The notes: a model not told the origin generated them from the letters alone. Positions 26,165-33,958 are shown, numbered from the stretch's first letter. The stretch: DNA of 33,964 bases from an uncultured Clostridia bacterium (GCA_934247935.1 CAKQKE010000014.1:1-33964), one strand, 5' to 3'. Numbers and translations are program-made.

Positions 26165-27967
26165 TCAGACAAGCGATTTCAGATATTTTTCTACGTTCCT
26201 GTATTCGATTCCGTTTTCCAAAGTCGTATTTTCTCCGCGATAAATAACAACTTTTTTCGTAATTTTTCCGTATCTGAATTCCGTGCTTTTCAGTTTCTCT
26301 TCATCTATCAAATGTCTGTATTGCTCTTTCGTTTGTTCCTTGCTGTGCTTTACTTCGTAAATTTCGCAAGTCGCGTTTGTATTATCCGAAATAACCATAT
26401 CGAATTCGCCGACGGCAAACTGAAGCTGGAAAACCTGCTTTTTCGGATTCGCAATCTTCGTTTCAAGCAACACGATGTCTTCCATCATTCTGCCCTTTAT
26501 ATCGCTTAAAATCCGCTCGATAACAACATTCCTTTCAGCTATCGAAAGTTCCTGAAACTCACCGTCTTCAAGCAACGATTGCACCAGTTCTTTTGCCTGC
26601 GAATATCTCATTCCCGGTTGAGTAAAAACGGTTTTGAAGTTCTTTTCACGTCCGACAGGCAACGTTTGAATATCAATGTCCACGGTTAAATCCAAAGCGT
26701 CGAGATACTCTTTTATTTCTCTTCTATGCTCTTCCGAAATCGTTACGGTCTGCTCTTCTCTGTTTCTGATTTCGAGCAGATTTTTAAGCCGCTTAGTAAA
26801 TTCTTCTTTGTCGATTCTGTCGAGAATATCGTTCTGATTCTGCCTGTCGTTTCGCAAATTCTTTGCCGAAACGCCCAAATCGTGCGACATAAAATCTTTC
26901 GTCAGAACGTCTAAAGTGAAACGATGGTTGACGTCTTCCACAACGCGGTTTATCGCGCTTGTTAGTTCACCTTTCTCGTATAAATCATAAAGCGCGCGGA
27001 AATGCCCGCCGTATTGATAACACTTCAAAGAGTGTTGAATGTTCTTTGCGATTGCACTGTCGACGTATTCGTCAACGCTTTTCTTGCTTGCAAACGTGGA
27101 CTTTTCGTTATAATGAACGCCGCCGAGACTCATCGTTCCGCCGTAGCAAATATACTCGTCGATCCCCTTAATGCCGAGAACTTCTTCAAACTCTCTGTAC
27201 GGAATAAACGTGGTATGAAGGAAAATACAACGGTCATATAACTGCTCGTCTTCGGAAAAAAAGAATCCGAGCGAATCCGTACCCGATAACACGATTTTCA
27301 TTCCGCAAGCGGCAAATATATCCGAAAAAAGCGCAGCGCCTTCGATAAAATCTTCGATAAGCGTTACTTCGTCGATAAACACATACTTGTATCCGGCGTT
27401 CATCAGGTTTTTTAAGTCCTGATTGATATCGCTTAACCCGATTCCCGCGCCGACCTGAATAAATGCCGTTTTTGAAAAATCTTCGTCGTTCATTTCGGCT
27501 ATAACCTGACGTATAAGCGTCGTTTTGCCCGTGCGCCTTAATCCGTAAAGAATAAAAACTCTGTCGCGAACATCTCCGTAAACATAATCGCAAATATTCT
27601 TATAAAGATTCCTCTTTTTGTAATTTGCGACTGTCCGAACGTAACTTTTCAAGTTTTCTCCGAGCATTACGTCGGTTTTGAAAACGTGCTTTTCTTCTTC
27701 CTTTTTCTCTGTTTTCTGCGGTTTGGGAAGCATAAAAGTAAGTTCTTTTTCGCGTTTTTGAAGTTCGCGTCTACGCTCTATTTTTGCACGCAATTCTTCG
27801 GCAAGTTCGTCATCGACATATTTACTTTTCTTTTTGCCGTTTTCCGTCCATTGAAGATACTGCTTCGTTTTTCCGTTAATCGTCTTTTTCGAGATATACC
27901 CTATCGGCAATTCGGATATTTCCTGCCTGATCTTCGATAATTCGTTTTCAAGTTCTTTATTATCCAT
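26165..27967 (-). CDS. AAA ATPase with PD-(D/E)xK-like C-terminus
   Basis: 600 residues from the ATG at 27967; AAGGAG lies six bases before it, and the longer frame from TTG at 27982 would include that site, so the shorter start is chosen. Residues ~20-75 match the DUF6788-type motif (IGYISKKTINGKTKQYLQW ... GKKKSKYV). The Walker A GLRRTGKTT is at ~142-150 and Walker B VFIDE at ~196-200, with SGTDSLGF as sensor, as in AAA_14-type ATPases. Near the C-terminus EFDMVI ... CEIYEVKHS (D, then E-x-K) resembles a PD-(D/E)xK nuclease core. Common as stand-alone DUF4143-like proteins of unknown role. Here it closes an operon after a HEPN gene (18-bp gap), suggesting a shared defence role; inference. 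Confidence 0.85.
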   Translation of the reverse strand: MDNKELENELSKIRQEISELPIGYISKKTINGKTKQYLQWTENGKKKSKYVDDELAEELRAKIERRRELQKREKELTFMLPKPQKTEKKEEEKHVFKTDVMLGENLKSYVRTVANYKKRNLYKNICDYVYGDVRDRVFILYGLRRTGKTTLIRQVIAEMNDEDFSKTAFIQVGAGIGLSDINQDLKNLMNAGYKYVFIDEVTLIEDFIEGAALFSDIFAACGMKIVLSGTDSLGFFFSEDEQLYDRCIFLHTTFIPYREFEEVLGIKGIDEYICYGGTMSLGGVHYNEKSTFASKKSVDEYVDSAIAKNIQHSLKCYQYGGHFRALYDLYEKGELTSAINRVVEDVNHRFTLDVLTKDFMSHDLGVSAKNLRNDRQNQNDILDRIDKEEFTKRLKNLLEIRNREEQTVTISEEHRREIKEYLDALDLTVDIDIQTLPVGREKNFKTVFTQPGMRYSQAKELVQSLLEDGEFQELSIAERNVVIERILSDIKGRMMEDIVLLETKIANPKKQVFQLQFAVGEFDMVISDNTNATCEIYEVKHSKEQTKEQYRHLIDEEKLKSTEFRYGKITKKVVIYRGENTTLENGIEYRNVEKYLKSLV

Positions 27968-27985
27968 TGCGATCTCCTTCAAACA

Positions 27986-28492
27986 TTATCCAAACACTCT
28001 ATAATCAAACAAGTCATTTAGAAACTTTATGCAAATTTCAAATTCATCAAATGTTATTGAATTTGCATATTTTTGCCAGTCCAAATCAATATGCGCATAT
28101 AGTTTGTCCCGTGCGGATTTTAGATTATATAAAGCAACTTGGTTCTCAGCTTCAAATTTTCTAATCTCCGATATTTTATTTTCAAAATTTTTATGTGTAG
28201 AAATTTGATTATTCCGTCCTTCTATTAATAAAGCCGATAAATAATTGATTATGAGCATTGTCCGTGCTTCCACAGTAGATTCACGATTCAAATATTTATA
28301 TAGCGTCTCTTTGAACACTACCTGTTCACCTCGGGAGAGATCTTTATAATTTTGAATAGACGTTTCAATACTATCTTCATCAAGCACATTATTTTTCCAC
28401 TTCATGGGTGGATTGCTTTTTAATTCATTGAAACAAAAGTTAATTCGGCTTAGAGCTGAAATTTGCAAGGTTTTTATCCTTTCGTCAACCAT
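27986..28492 (-). CDS. HEPN-domain protein, AbiU2-like
   Basis: 168 residues, ATG behind GAGGAGG. All-helical. Near the C-terminus, LKSARDKLYAHIDLDW gives the HEPN RNase signature R(x5)H at R128-H134, in the setting typical of AbiU2-type HEPN proteins. HEPN proteins are metal-independent RNases used in abortive infection, toxin-antitoxin and CRISPR accessory roles. It lies 23 bp after the DUF2971 gene and 18 bp before the ATPase gene, so the three are likely co-transcribed. No separate antitoxin is evident unless a neighbour serves. Confidence 0.75.
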   Translation of the reverse strand: MVDERIKTLQISALSRINFCFNELKSNPPMKWKNNVLDEDSIETSIQNYKDLSRGEQVVFKETLYKYLNRESTVEARTMLIINYLSALLIEGRNNQISTHKNFENKISEIRKFEAENQVALYNLKSARDKLYAHIDLDWQKYANSITFDEFEICIKFLNDLFDYRVFG

Positions 28493-28515
28493 ATTACCTC
28501 CTCACATCTGCATTT

Positions 28516-29526
28516 TCATGCGCCATATATTTTTCTGTATTGTACATAAAAGTTGTTTTCATCTATATAAGCTTCATATATATTACATTTCAACCTAATT
28601 GATGCTATGGCCTCCAAGATGGATTCTTTATTCTCTTCATTTATGTTTAATCCAAAATAGATTGCTCTGATACATTCAGTTTTATATTCTAATGAATAAT
28701 ATTGATTTAAATCAAAAATATAGTCTCCCGGCAATGTCGCAATAATGCGAACCTCTTTCTCGTATTTCCATGCTTTTGGTTTTATATACAAAAACTTACG
28801 TACATCAGAAAATGTTTTTCCATCTTTAAATATTACTTTTGGTAACCTTAATCGATATTCAACTTCTTGTTTATAAACATCACTTGCAGAAAAATGATAA
28901 TCTCGTTTGCAATTGTTGTAAATTTTATATCCTCCTTCATCACTTTTAAAATTTTTCGCAAAATCCACATTCTCAAACTCATATTCCACAAGCACACCAT
29001 TATGGTTATTTGCGTAGTGTGCCCACATCAAATCACACGTCTTTTCTTCATCAAAAATGTCTTTTTTACAAAAGCAAGACACGATTGATTTATTCGTTAT
29101 AAAAGAATTCTGCACATCCAATATAATATGTCTACTCTCATTTGGAATAAGAGAATCCACTCCCGCCTTTAATTCTTTTACTTGTTTTTCTTCATCGTTA
29201 GATAATCCATCATAAAAGAACAGACTCTCAAATGGATCATTGAATTTTATAAGATTGCTAAATGGAATTCTTCCATTTTTAATGTTCTCGATAAATCTGC
29301 CACAAGCGTCTGAATTATTAAGCCCATAAAATTTAAACAGTTGAATCTTATCTTCAAAAGTTGACACATTTGACACATACTTATCCCATATCCGTTCGAT
29401 AGTCTCAAACACGTATTTTTTGTCAATTATAGATATAAAGCCGATGACGGCTTCAATTGCCGTTGCATATGCTTTTTTATTCTCGTTTTCATTATTTGAA
29501 CTCAAATCATTATTTCGAGCGAACAA
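28516..29526 (-). CDS. DUF2971 protein with C-terminal half of an RNase III-like domain
   Basis: 336 residues from a TTG at 29526, but the frame is open further back to about 29591 and has no normal start or ribosome site, so it is probably expressed by joining to the upstream gene. Residues 1-50 (LFARNNDLSS, then KAYATAIEAVIGFISI) match the second half of an RNase III/Mini-III fold, with Glu at 25 as the likely catalytic acid. From ~62, LFKFYGLN ... GRIPFSNLIKFNDPFES ... SCFCKK ... MWAHYANNHNGVLVEYEF ... KYEKEVRI is the DUF2971 pattern. DUF2971 proteins are common in defence islands, role unknown. Together with the upstream 94-residue frame it would make a ~442-residue fusion. Confidence 0.75.
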   Translation of the reverse strand: MFARNNDLSSNNENENKKAYATAIEAVIGFISIIDKKYVFETIERIWDKYVSNVSTFEDKIQLFKFYGLNNSDACGRFIENIKNGRIPFSNLIKFNDPFESLFFYDGLSNDEEKQVKELKAGVDSLIPNESRHIILDVQNSFITNKSIVSCFCKKDIFDEEKTCDLMWAHYANNHNGVLVEYEFENVDFAKNFKSDEGGYKIYNNCKRDYHFSASDVYKQEVEYRLRLPKVIFKDGKTFSDVRKFLYIKPKAWKYEKEVRIIATLPGDYIFDLNQYYSLEYKTECIRAIYFGLNINEENKESILEAIASIRLKCNIYEAYIDENNFYVQYRKIYGA

Positions 29527-29558
29527 AACATCTTTTAATACTTGCTCACCTACAATAT

Positions 29559-29843
29559 TTAACTCTTTATTTTGTAAGACATCCTTTTTTTATTCAAGTC
29601 ATCCGCTGTTAAACTATCTTCATAAAATTTCAGCATAATATAAGCTGCACATATGGCATCGCCAACTATTGCCAATGCCCTATGATCACCTATCTCTTTA
29701 TGAAATTTATCGTTAAATTCCTTTGCGTATTGTGGCATCGTCAACGATCTTACCGCCAAATCAACATATTTATCAGAAATATCTATTTGTAGTTCATCAT
29801 AAAACTCACGCGTTTTTTCAACCATTTCATCGTATGTAAGCAT
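29559..29843 (-). CDS. N-terminal half of an RNase III-like domain
   Basis: 94 residues, ATG behind AAAGGGG. LAIVGDAICAAYIML corresponds to the RNase III/Mini-III signature around the catalytic Asp (D62 in VGDA). The frame stops eight codons after a run of seven A (minus strand, 29591-29585). One extra A, or a -1 slip there, continues into KKDVLQNKELNIVGEQVLKDVLFARNN and on into the DUF2971 gene. Without that join the domain lacks half its catalytic residues. So this is either half of a broken gene, half of a frameshift-expressed gene, or a sequencing error. First gene of a three-part operon under a consensus promoter. Confidence 0.72.
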   Translation of the reverse strand: MLTYDEMVEKTREFYDELQIDISDKYVDLAVRSLTMPQYAKEFNDKFHKEIGDHRALAIVGDAICAAYIMLKFYEDSLTADDLNKKRMSYKIKS

Positions 29844-29876
29844 TTTTTATCCCCTTTGTCTTTTAATTACATCATC

Positions 29877-29905
29877 ATTATAACCCCTTTCTTTAATTTT
29901 GTCAA
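29877..29905 (-). promoter_or_regulatory. Perfect consensus promoter of the RNase III/HEPN/ATPase operon
   Basis: Minus strand TTGACA (29905-29900), 17-bp spacer, TATAAT (29882-29877). It lies 34 bp before the ATG at 29843. Confidence 0.88.
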
Positions 29906-29923
29906 GGGGTTATTAGGGGTTAT
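29880..29923. promoter_or_regulatory. Operator-like GGGGTTAT repeats over the promoter
   Basis: Plus-strand ATAACCCC at 29880-29887 overlaps the -10 box; GGGGTTAT at 29906-29913 abuts the -35 box and recurs at 29916-29923. Two direct and one inverted copy around both promoter boxes suggest a repressor-binding site. Confidence 0.6.
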
Positions 29924-29971
29924 GTTGTCGAATTATGATAACAAAACACAATTTTCCCGAATAGCATACAA

Positions 29972-29993
29972 GCGACTACGAATTTGTAGCCGC
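29972..29993 (-). terminator. Terminator-like hairpin after the 426-residue gene
   Basis: GCGACTAC / GTAGCCGC (8 bp, one G-U on the minus strand), loop of six. It lies 9-30 nt past the stop at 30002. The better T-run is on the plus side. Confidence 0.5.
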
Positions 29994-30001
29994 TTTTTAT
30001 G

Positions 30002-31279
30002 TTATTTATCTGCCAATTTCATGTCGTCAATATCAAACCAAGTAGCATTATTGATAACCGTTTCCGCGTTACCGTCGCTTAATTGAACAAAATTGATTAC
30101 GTCTTCTTTCGGGAACCCGCCATACCAATAACGCCACCCCATATCATTATTCGGAATAATGCCGAGATCATCGTTTCCGAGCAGTTTATCTACTATTTGC
30201 CCGGCGTGTCCGAGAATAACGGGAACGCCTTTATCTTTCATCGCGTTATACATACGCACGACTTCCGTCGTCAGACAATGCGTTCCGCCGGAAAGATAAA
30301 ACCAATATCCGCCGTCCCAAAACAAATATAAATGAATCATCGTATGCGTATGCCCGCAAGAGATTTCCCACATGTGCGACGGGTTTTCTATTTCCCATTT
30401 TTCCTGTGTACTTAACTTAAACCACTTATCGAAGTCGTCTTGCGAATTCTCGTCAAGTAAACTCATTCCGCCGTCACGATCGTCGCCATGACGTTTGAAC
30501 CTTTCTTTAGGCGTCTTTCCTTCTAATTCCTCATATCCCGCAGCGGTATAGCAGTAAGAGCAAACTTCGTAATACTTTCCGGAGGACATCCGCTCATATC
30601 GCCCCGACGCCTTTGTTACAAACAGGTCATTCCCGTTTTTGATATGTTTAATGAGTTTGTCTATTTCTTTTCCCTTTAACCCGTCCCGATCGTGCCTCTT
30701 GCTTTTCGGGACAAGTTTCCAATAGAGCGCGCGGTTGATAAACCCTTTTTTGTTTTCGTAAGGCAATCCCTTTTTTACATAATTGTTATATACGCCTTGT
30801 TGCAACATTCCGACTGTGTCTGCAACTACTTGGTTTAAAAATTCAAGGATTCTATCCAACTGAGAGTCCGGAAAGAAATCCCCTTTCATATCAGGGCTTC
30901 TGCGCACAAGCACAGTATCGTCAAGAAAAACCATGACGTAACCGCTTTCATTGATGACGCCAATTTTGAACCATACGCGTTTCCACGGGAATTCTTCTTC
31001 CATATCTTTTTGGAACTTTTCTTCGGAACAATCTTCGGGAGCGTAATACTTATTGAATTTTATGTATTGTTTTAGCGTCCCTCTCGGTACGGAAAACCAA
31101 AACTCCCAACGCTTATCGGGATAAGTCGGCTTGATTTTCTCTATTTCGCCAAGCAAGTTATTCATTGACTGTAGCCCTGCCTCTGTCAATGATATATCGT
31201 TATGATCTAATTTGTTTGCATGATAGATGTACTTATATAAATCGACTTCAGAAGCTGACCTTCTTATTTGCTTGTCCAT
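30002..31279 (-). CDS. Unknown protein, last gene of the phosphoesterase operon
   Basis: 426 residues from ATG at 31279 (GGAGAG about ten bases before); an alternative ATG at 31303 would add eight residues. It overlaps the phosphoesterase gene, so the two are coupled. No signal or membrane segment. Visible features: VCSYCYTAAGY (two Cys), ISCGHTHTMIHLYLFWDGGYW, and YNAMKDKGVPVILGHAGQIVDKL near the end. I do not recognise the family. The His-rich CGHTH segment and the Cys pair may bind metal. Its partners suggest a shared accessory function, perhaps nucleotide or RNA related; speculative. Confidence 0.75.
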   Translation of the reverse strand: MDKQIRRSASEVDLYKYIYHANKLDHNDISLTEAGLQSMNNLLGEIEKIKPTYPDKRWEFWFSVPRGTLKQYIKFNKYYAPEDCSEEKFQKDMEEEFPWKRVWFKIGVINESGYVMVFLDDTVLVRRSPDMKGDFFPDSQLDRILEFLNQVVADTVGMLQQGVYNNYVKKGLPYENKKGFINRALYWKLVPKSKRHDRDGLKGKEIDKLIKHIKNGNDLFVTKASGRYERMSSGKYYEVCSYCYTAAGYEELEGKTPKERFKRHGDDRDGGMSLLDENSQDDFDKWFKLSTQEKWEIENPSHMWEISCGHTHTMIHLYLFWDGGYWFYLSGGTHCLTTEVVRMYNAMKDKGVPVILGHAGQIVDKLLGNDDLGIIPNNDMGWRYWYGGFPKEDVINFVQLSDGNAETVINNATWFDIDDMKLADK

Positions 31280-31850
31280 ACGCTTTTCTCTCCAAAATTT
31301 CATCCAAAGTAACGGGAGTGTAATTCCAATACATGCACCCGACGTTGTAAATCTTTAAATCGTAACCTTTTTCATTCAGTTCGGTTGTAATTCTAACCTC
31401 TTCCGCTGCTTCTTCCGTAAGATGCGAATGCCCGTGCAGATGAATTGCCTGATACCTATGCCCGTTATAAAAAGGAATAAAATAATGGCTTAAAATACAC
31501 CTGCGCGTCGTTTCGTCTTCCAAGGTTACGCATATATCATCGTAATCTTTTATTCCGGCAAGTGCTTTCTTTGCCGCCGCATTATGTAAAAACCGATCAT
31601 GGTTGCCCTTTATTAAAACAATCTGTCCGTTCAAGCGTTTTATAATCTGAACCGCTTCGTTTGTTGCGGTTTTCCATATCAAATCACCTAAAACGTAGAC
31701 AAGATCTCCTTTGCCTACCTTGTCATTCCAACGTTTTATAAGCTCATCGTCCATTTCTTCCACAGTTTCAAACGGTCTGTTGTCAAACCTTAAAACGTTC
31801 TCATGCCCGAAATGCAAATCGCTCGTAAAAAATATTTTTTGTCTTTCCAT
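31248..31850 (-). CDS. Calcineurin-like metallophosphoesterase
   Basis: 200 residues from the ATG at 31850, which overlaps the upstream stop as TAATG and is preceded by GGAG; the longer frame to 31877 is not needed. All metal-binding motifs are present in order: SDLHFGHEN (D11, H13), VLGDLIW (D56), KGNHD (N83, H84), LSHYFIPF, and HLHGHSHLT. This is the compact bacterial class that acts on phosphodiesters or phosphate esters; natural substrate unknown. It sits in a four-gene overlapping operon with two unknown proteins and a RelB/DinJ-like small protein, so it probably works on a molecule handled by them. Confidence 0.9.
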   Translation of the reverse strand: MERQKIFFTSDLHFGHENVLRFDNRPFETVEEMDDELIKRWNDKVGKGDLVYVLGDLIWKTATNEAVQIIKRLNGQIVLIKGNHDRFLHNAAAKKALAGIKDYDDICVTLEDETTRRCILSHYFIPFYNGHRYQAIHLHGHSHLTEEAAEEVRITTELNEKGYDLKIYNVGCMYWNYTPVTLDEILERKAYGQANKKVSF

Positions 31851-32488
31851 TATCCGTCTCCGAAAATTTTGTCGCAAAACGATTGTAGTTCAATTTTATC
31901 TTTCATATTCAAATCGGCACATGCCGACAACTTGTCCGTATAACGTTTTTCAAAAACGTATAGCCGCGACGAAGTAGTCTTTGTATCATCATTATATCGA
32001 ATCATTTCGGGGAAGCCCCAAAACATAACTCCCACTTTATCCGAATATCGGAAAGCTTCGTCAAGCGCATATTCTAAAAACTCAAACTCTGGTTTTATCG
32101 CTCGGATATAATCCTTTCCGTCTTTAATTATTATCTGCCGAAACATAGCGACTTTTGCCCTCATATAATACGGATAATGCCAGATATTAACGTGTTTCCA
32201 TTTGTAGCTTTTCTCATAATGCTCACTTTTGCCTATCAGTCTCACCGGCGTTAAAAATCGACTGCTTTCATACTCAACCGGATGCTCGCAATTTTTATTC
32301 CCCGACTTAAACTCCGTAAGCGCAGCATAAAGCCCGTCAACGTCATTGCCCATCGATTTATTGTTTCGAATAGCGATTATCAGCTCTTCGATTTCTTCCT
32401 GCGTTCCGTAATAGTCTTTCCATCCGGATGAAAAGCTGGGACGAGCATAATCTGTAAGCCGAATCCTGTAAAACTGTTTATTTCTCAT
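31850..32488 (-). CDS. Unknown protein between RelB-like and phosphoesterase genes
   Basis: 212 residues from ATG at 32488, which overlaps the upstream gene by 11 bp; the longer frame to 32536 would overlap more. Rich in Tyr, Phe and charged residues; no signal or membrane segment. Notable stretches: YARPSFSSGWKDYYGTQEEI, WHYPYYMRAKVAMFRQIIIK, KVGVMFWGFPEMIRY. No family recognised. Overlaps on both sides make co-translation with its neighbours likely. Confidence 0.72.
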   Translation of the reverse strand: MRNKQFYRIRLTDYARPSFSSGWKDYYGTQEEIEELIIAIRNNKSMGNDVDGLYAALTEFKSGNKNCEHPVEYESSRFLTPVRLIGKSEHYEKSYKWKHVNIWHYPYYMRAKVAMFRQIIIKDGKDYIRAIKPEFEFLEYALDEAFRYSDKVGVMFWGFPEMIRYNDDTKTTSSRLYVFEKRYTDKLSACADLNMKDKIELQSFCDKIFGDG

Positions 32489-32657
32489 TATTCTTAAACC
32501 AACACTGCAAAAACGGCGTGTTTTTGGGATCGGCACAGAAATACAAGAAATCTCGCGTTATCTCTTCAATCGTCGTGCCGTTTTCTTTACAAATCTTTTG
32601 CACTCCGTCGTAAAGTGCCTGCTCTATTTCAAACACCACCTCTACTTCTTCTGCCAT
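32478..32657 (-). CDS. RelB/DinJ-like small DNA-binding protein
   Basis: 59 residues from ATG at 32657, which follows GGGAG by five bases; the earlier in-frame ATGs (32669, 32690) are less likely. The pattern VEVVFEIEQALYD, then a helix, turn and helix (CKENGTTIEEITRDFLYFC), resembles ribbon-helix-helix antitoxins of RelB/DinJ type. No RelE-type toxin follows; the next genes are unknown proteins and a phosphoesterase. It may be the autorepressor of this operon. Confidence 0.6.
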   Translation of the reverse strand: MAEEVEVVFEIEQALYDGVQKICKENGTTIEEITRDFLYFCADPKNTPFLQCWFKNNEK

Positions 32658-32691
32658 AGAATCTCCCATATTTACTATTAGTCTCGCCAAA

Positions 32692-32700
32692 ATTATAGCA
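32692..32700 (-). promoter_or_regulatory. Extended -10 promoter of the phosphoesterase operon
   Basis: Minus strand TGCTATAAT (32700-32692), 34 bp before the ATG at 32657. No good -35 box at the right distance, consistent with an extended -10 promoter or activator dependence. Confidence 0.6.
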
Positions 32701-32735
32701 TAAAAAAAGACCTATTTTCGTCCCTCTTAAAAACG

Positions 32736-32789
32736 TTTCAACTTTTAGAAAAATATTTCAACTCGAAACCAACCACAGGTCAACTTTTA
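32736..32789. promoter_or_regulatory. Three CAACTTTTA-like repeats upstream of the promoter
   Basis: TTTCAACTTTTA at 32736, TTTCAACTC at 32756 and GTCAACTTTTA at 32779 stand 20-23 bp apart, about two helical turns. They lie 40-90 bp upstream of the -10 box, between it and the XRE-type regulator gene, and may be its binding sites. Confidence 0.45.
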
Positions 32790-32829
32790 AACTACCGGTT
32801 TATTGTAATTCAATCCCTTTTCATATACT

Positions 32830-33246
32830 TTATTTATTGTTCCGCTTCGTAAAAGCATTTTCCCGCAGTATCCCCCGCAAAGCCTTTACCATATCGATGA
32901 TAATCCTGCTCTCATACAAGGTACACTCTTTAATTTGCTCGGCAAATTCGTTTTCGCACACATTTTCATGCGTGTTTATACAGTCCGCCAAAATATAGTC
33001 AGCCGAAACGTCCAGCGCATTTGCTACATCGACGAGCGTTTCAAGGCTCATGCACTTCAACCCCGTTTCCATATAACTTATGTAACTCGTCGATTTATCT
33101 ACCGCTTCAGCCAAATCCGCCTGCGATAAATGATTCTTTTTCCGTGCCTCTTTTACTCTTTGTCCGATAGTGTAATATGAGTCTTCGCACGTAGGAAATA
33201 CAGTCAAGGGTATTCCTTGCAAAACGGCTGATTGATTTTGTAACAA
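32830..33246 (-). CDS. XRE-family HTH regulator, 5' end fused to recombinase DNA
   Basis: 138 codons if read from TTG at 33246; the true N-terminus is doubtful. Residues ~27-85 are a clear XRE/Cro helix-turn-helix (IGQRVKEARKKNHLSQADLA, then STSYISYMETG and LVDVANALDVSADYIL). The first ~25 residues come from DNA that, in another frame, encodes the recombinase, so the original start was lost or replaced at about 33180. C-terminal ~50 residues are helical and unassigned. It could control the operon at 32657 or belong to the lost mobile element. Confidence 0.75.
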   Translation of the reverse strand: MLQNQSAVLQGIPLTVFPTCEDSYYTIGQRVKEARKKNHLSQADLAEAVDKSTSYISYMETGLKCMSLETLVDVANALDVSADYILADCINTHENVCENEFAEQIKECTLYESRIIIDMVKALRGILRENAFTKRNNK

Positions 33247-33601
33247 TCATATCTATCTTGCCGTCTTCCGCATCTTGGATCATCTGCAAAAACTGCACGC
33301 GATGATTGACCGATGTTCCCGAAATACCCTCATCGGCATACACGCCGACAAGCGTCCAGTTGTCGTGCTTATTGATGTACTCCGTGTAATGTTGGACTTG
33401 TAGTTCGTAGCTTGATTGCTGCGACTCTTCATCGGTGCTTACTCGGCAATAGGCACAGACACGCAATTGCTTGTTTACTGTATCCCTGACATACTCTTCC
33501 TTTGGCGGTATCTCTTCGATGTCTATATGGTTCTCTTCCAAGAATGCCGCTTGTATCCGCTTGGCAGAGGCTGTCCTCTTTTTGTCTCTTCGTTGTATCA
33601 T
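33107..33601 (-). pseudogene. Truncated serine recombinase (resolvase domain only)
   Basis: 164 codons, ATG behind GGGAGGTGAG. Residues ~45-140 are a serine recombinase catalytic domain: RVCAYCRVSTDEESQQSSYE (catalytic Ser about 55), VGVYADEGISGTSV and KSISRFARNTLDCISYVR. Large serine recombinases run to 450-550 residues; here homology stops at about SYVR, and the frame then reads antiphase through the HTH gene and ends. The zinc ribbon and DNA-binding parts are missing. A deletion joined this 5' fragment to the regulator gene, so it is probably inactive. Confidence 0.85.
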
Positions 33602-33833
33602 TTTCTCACCTCCCTTTCGCCCATTATTTGCCTTATCAGCACGAGCGAATAGGCCTCCTATCCGAGCCTACATATATAATAAACTTTCGCCCAGTATTTT
33701 GCTATGAGATACGCTCCAAAGATGCTATAAATAAGATTTTTTAATTCAGTTTTGATATTCAAGTCCTGCTGGACGGTGCTTATCGTCCGACAGACTTCAA
33801 GTGTGAAATCACGCTTTTTTTGGACATAAAAAA

Positions 33834-33866
33834 AGACCGGGCAACGGGTTCTCCGTTACTCGGTCT
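33834..33866 (-). terminator. Intrinsic terminator 1 at right edge
   Basis: AGACCG/CGGTCT with inner AACGG/CCGTT; a run of seven T follows on the minus strand. Confidence 0.75.
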
Positions 33867-33893
33867 AATGATTTGCTATGAAATTGCTCAAAA

Positions 33894-33911
33894 AGGGGCG
33901 AAAATGCCCCT
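33894..33911 (-). terminator. Intrinsic terminator 2 at right edge
   Basis: AGGGGC/GCCCCT, loop of six, followed by TTTT on the minus strand. Confidence 0.6.
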
Positions 33912-33924
33912 AAAAATGCAAAAA

Positions 33925-33958
33925 TGATGGTCTATAAGAAAAGACTTATAGACCATCA
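33925..33958 (-). terminator. Intrinsic terminator 3 at right edge
   Basis: Perfect 14-bp stem TGATGGTCTATAAG / CTTATAGACCATCA, loop of six, followed by TTTTT on the minus strand. It would end a gene lying beyond the window. Confidence 0.75.

Noticed and set aside
26015..26509. Plus-strand frame of 164 codons
   Set aside because: Antisense to the ATPase 3' end and very Phe-rich; no ribosome site.
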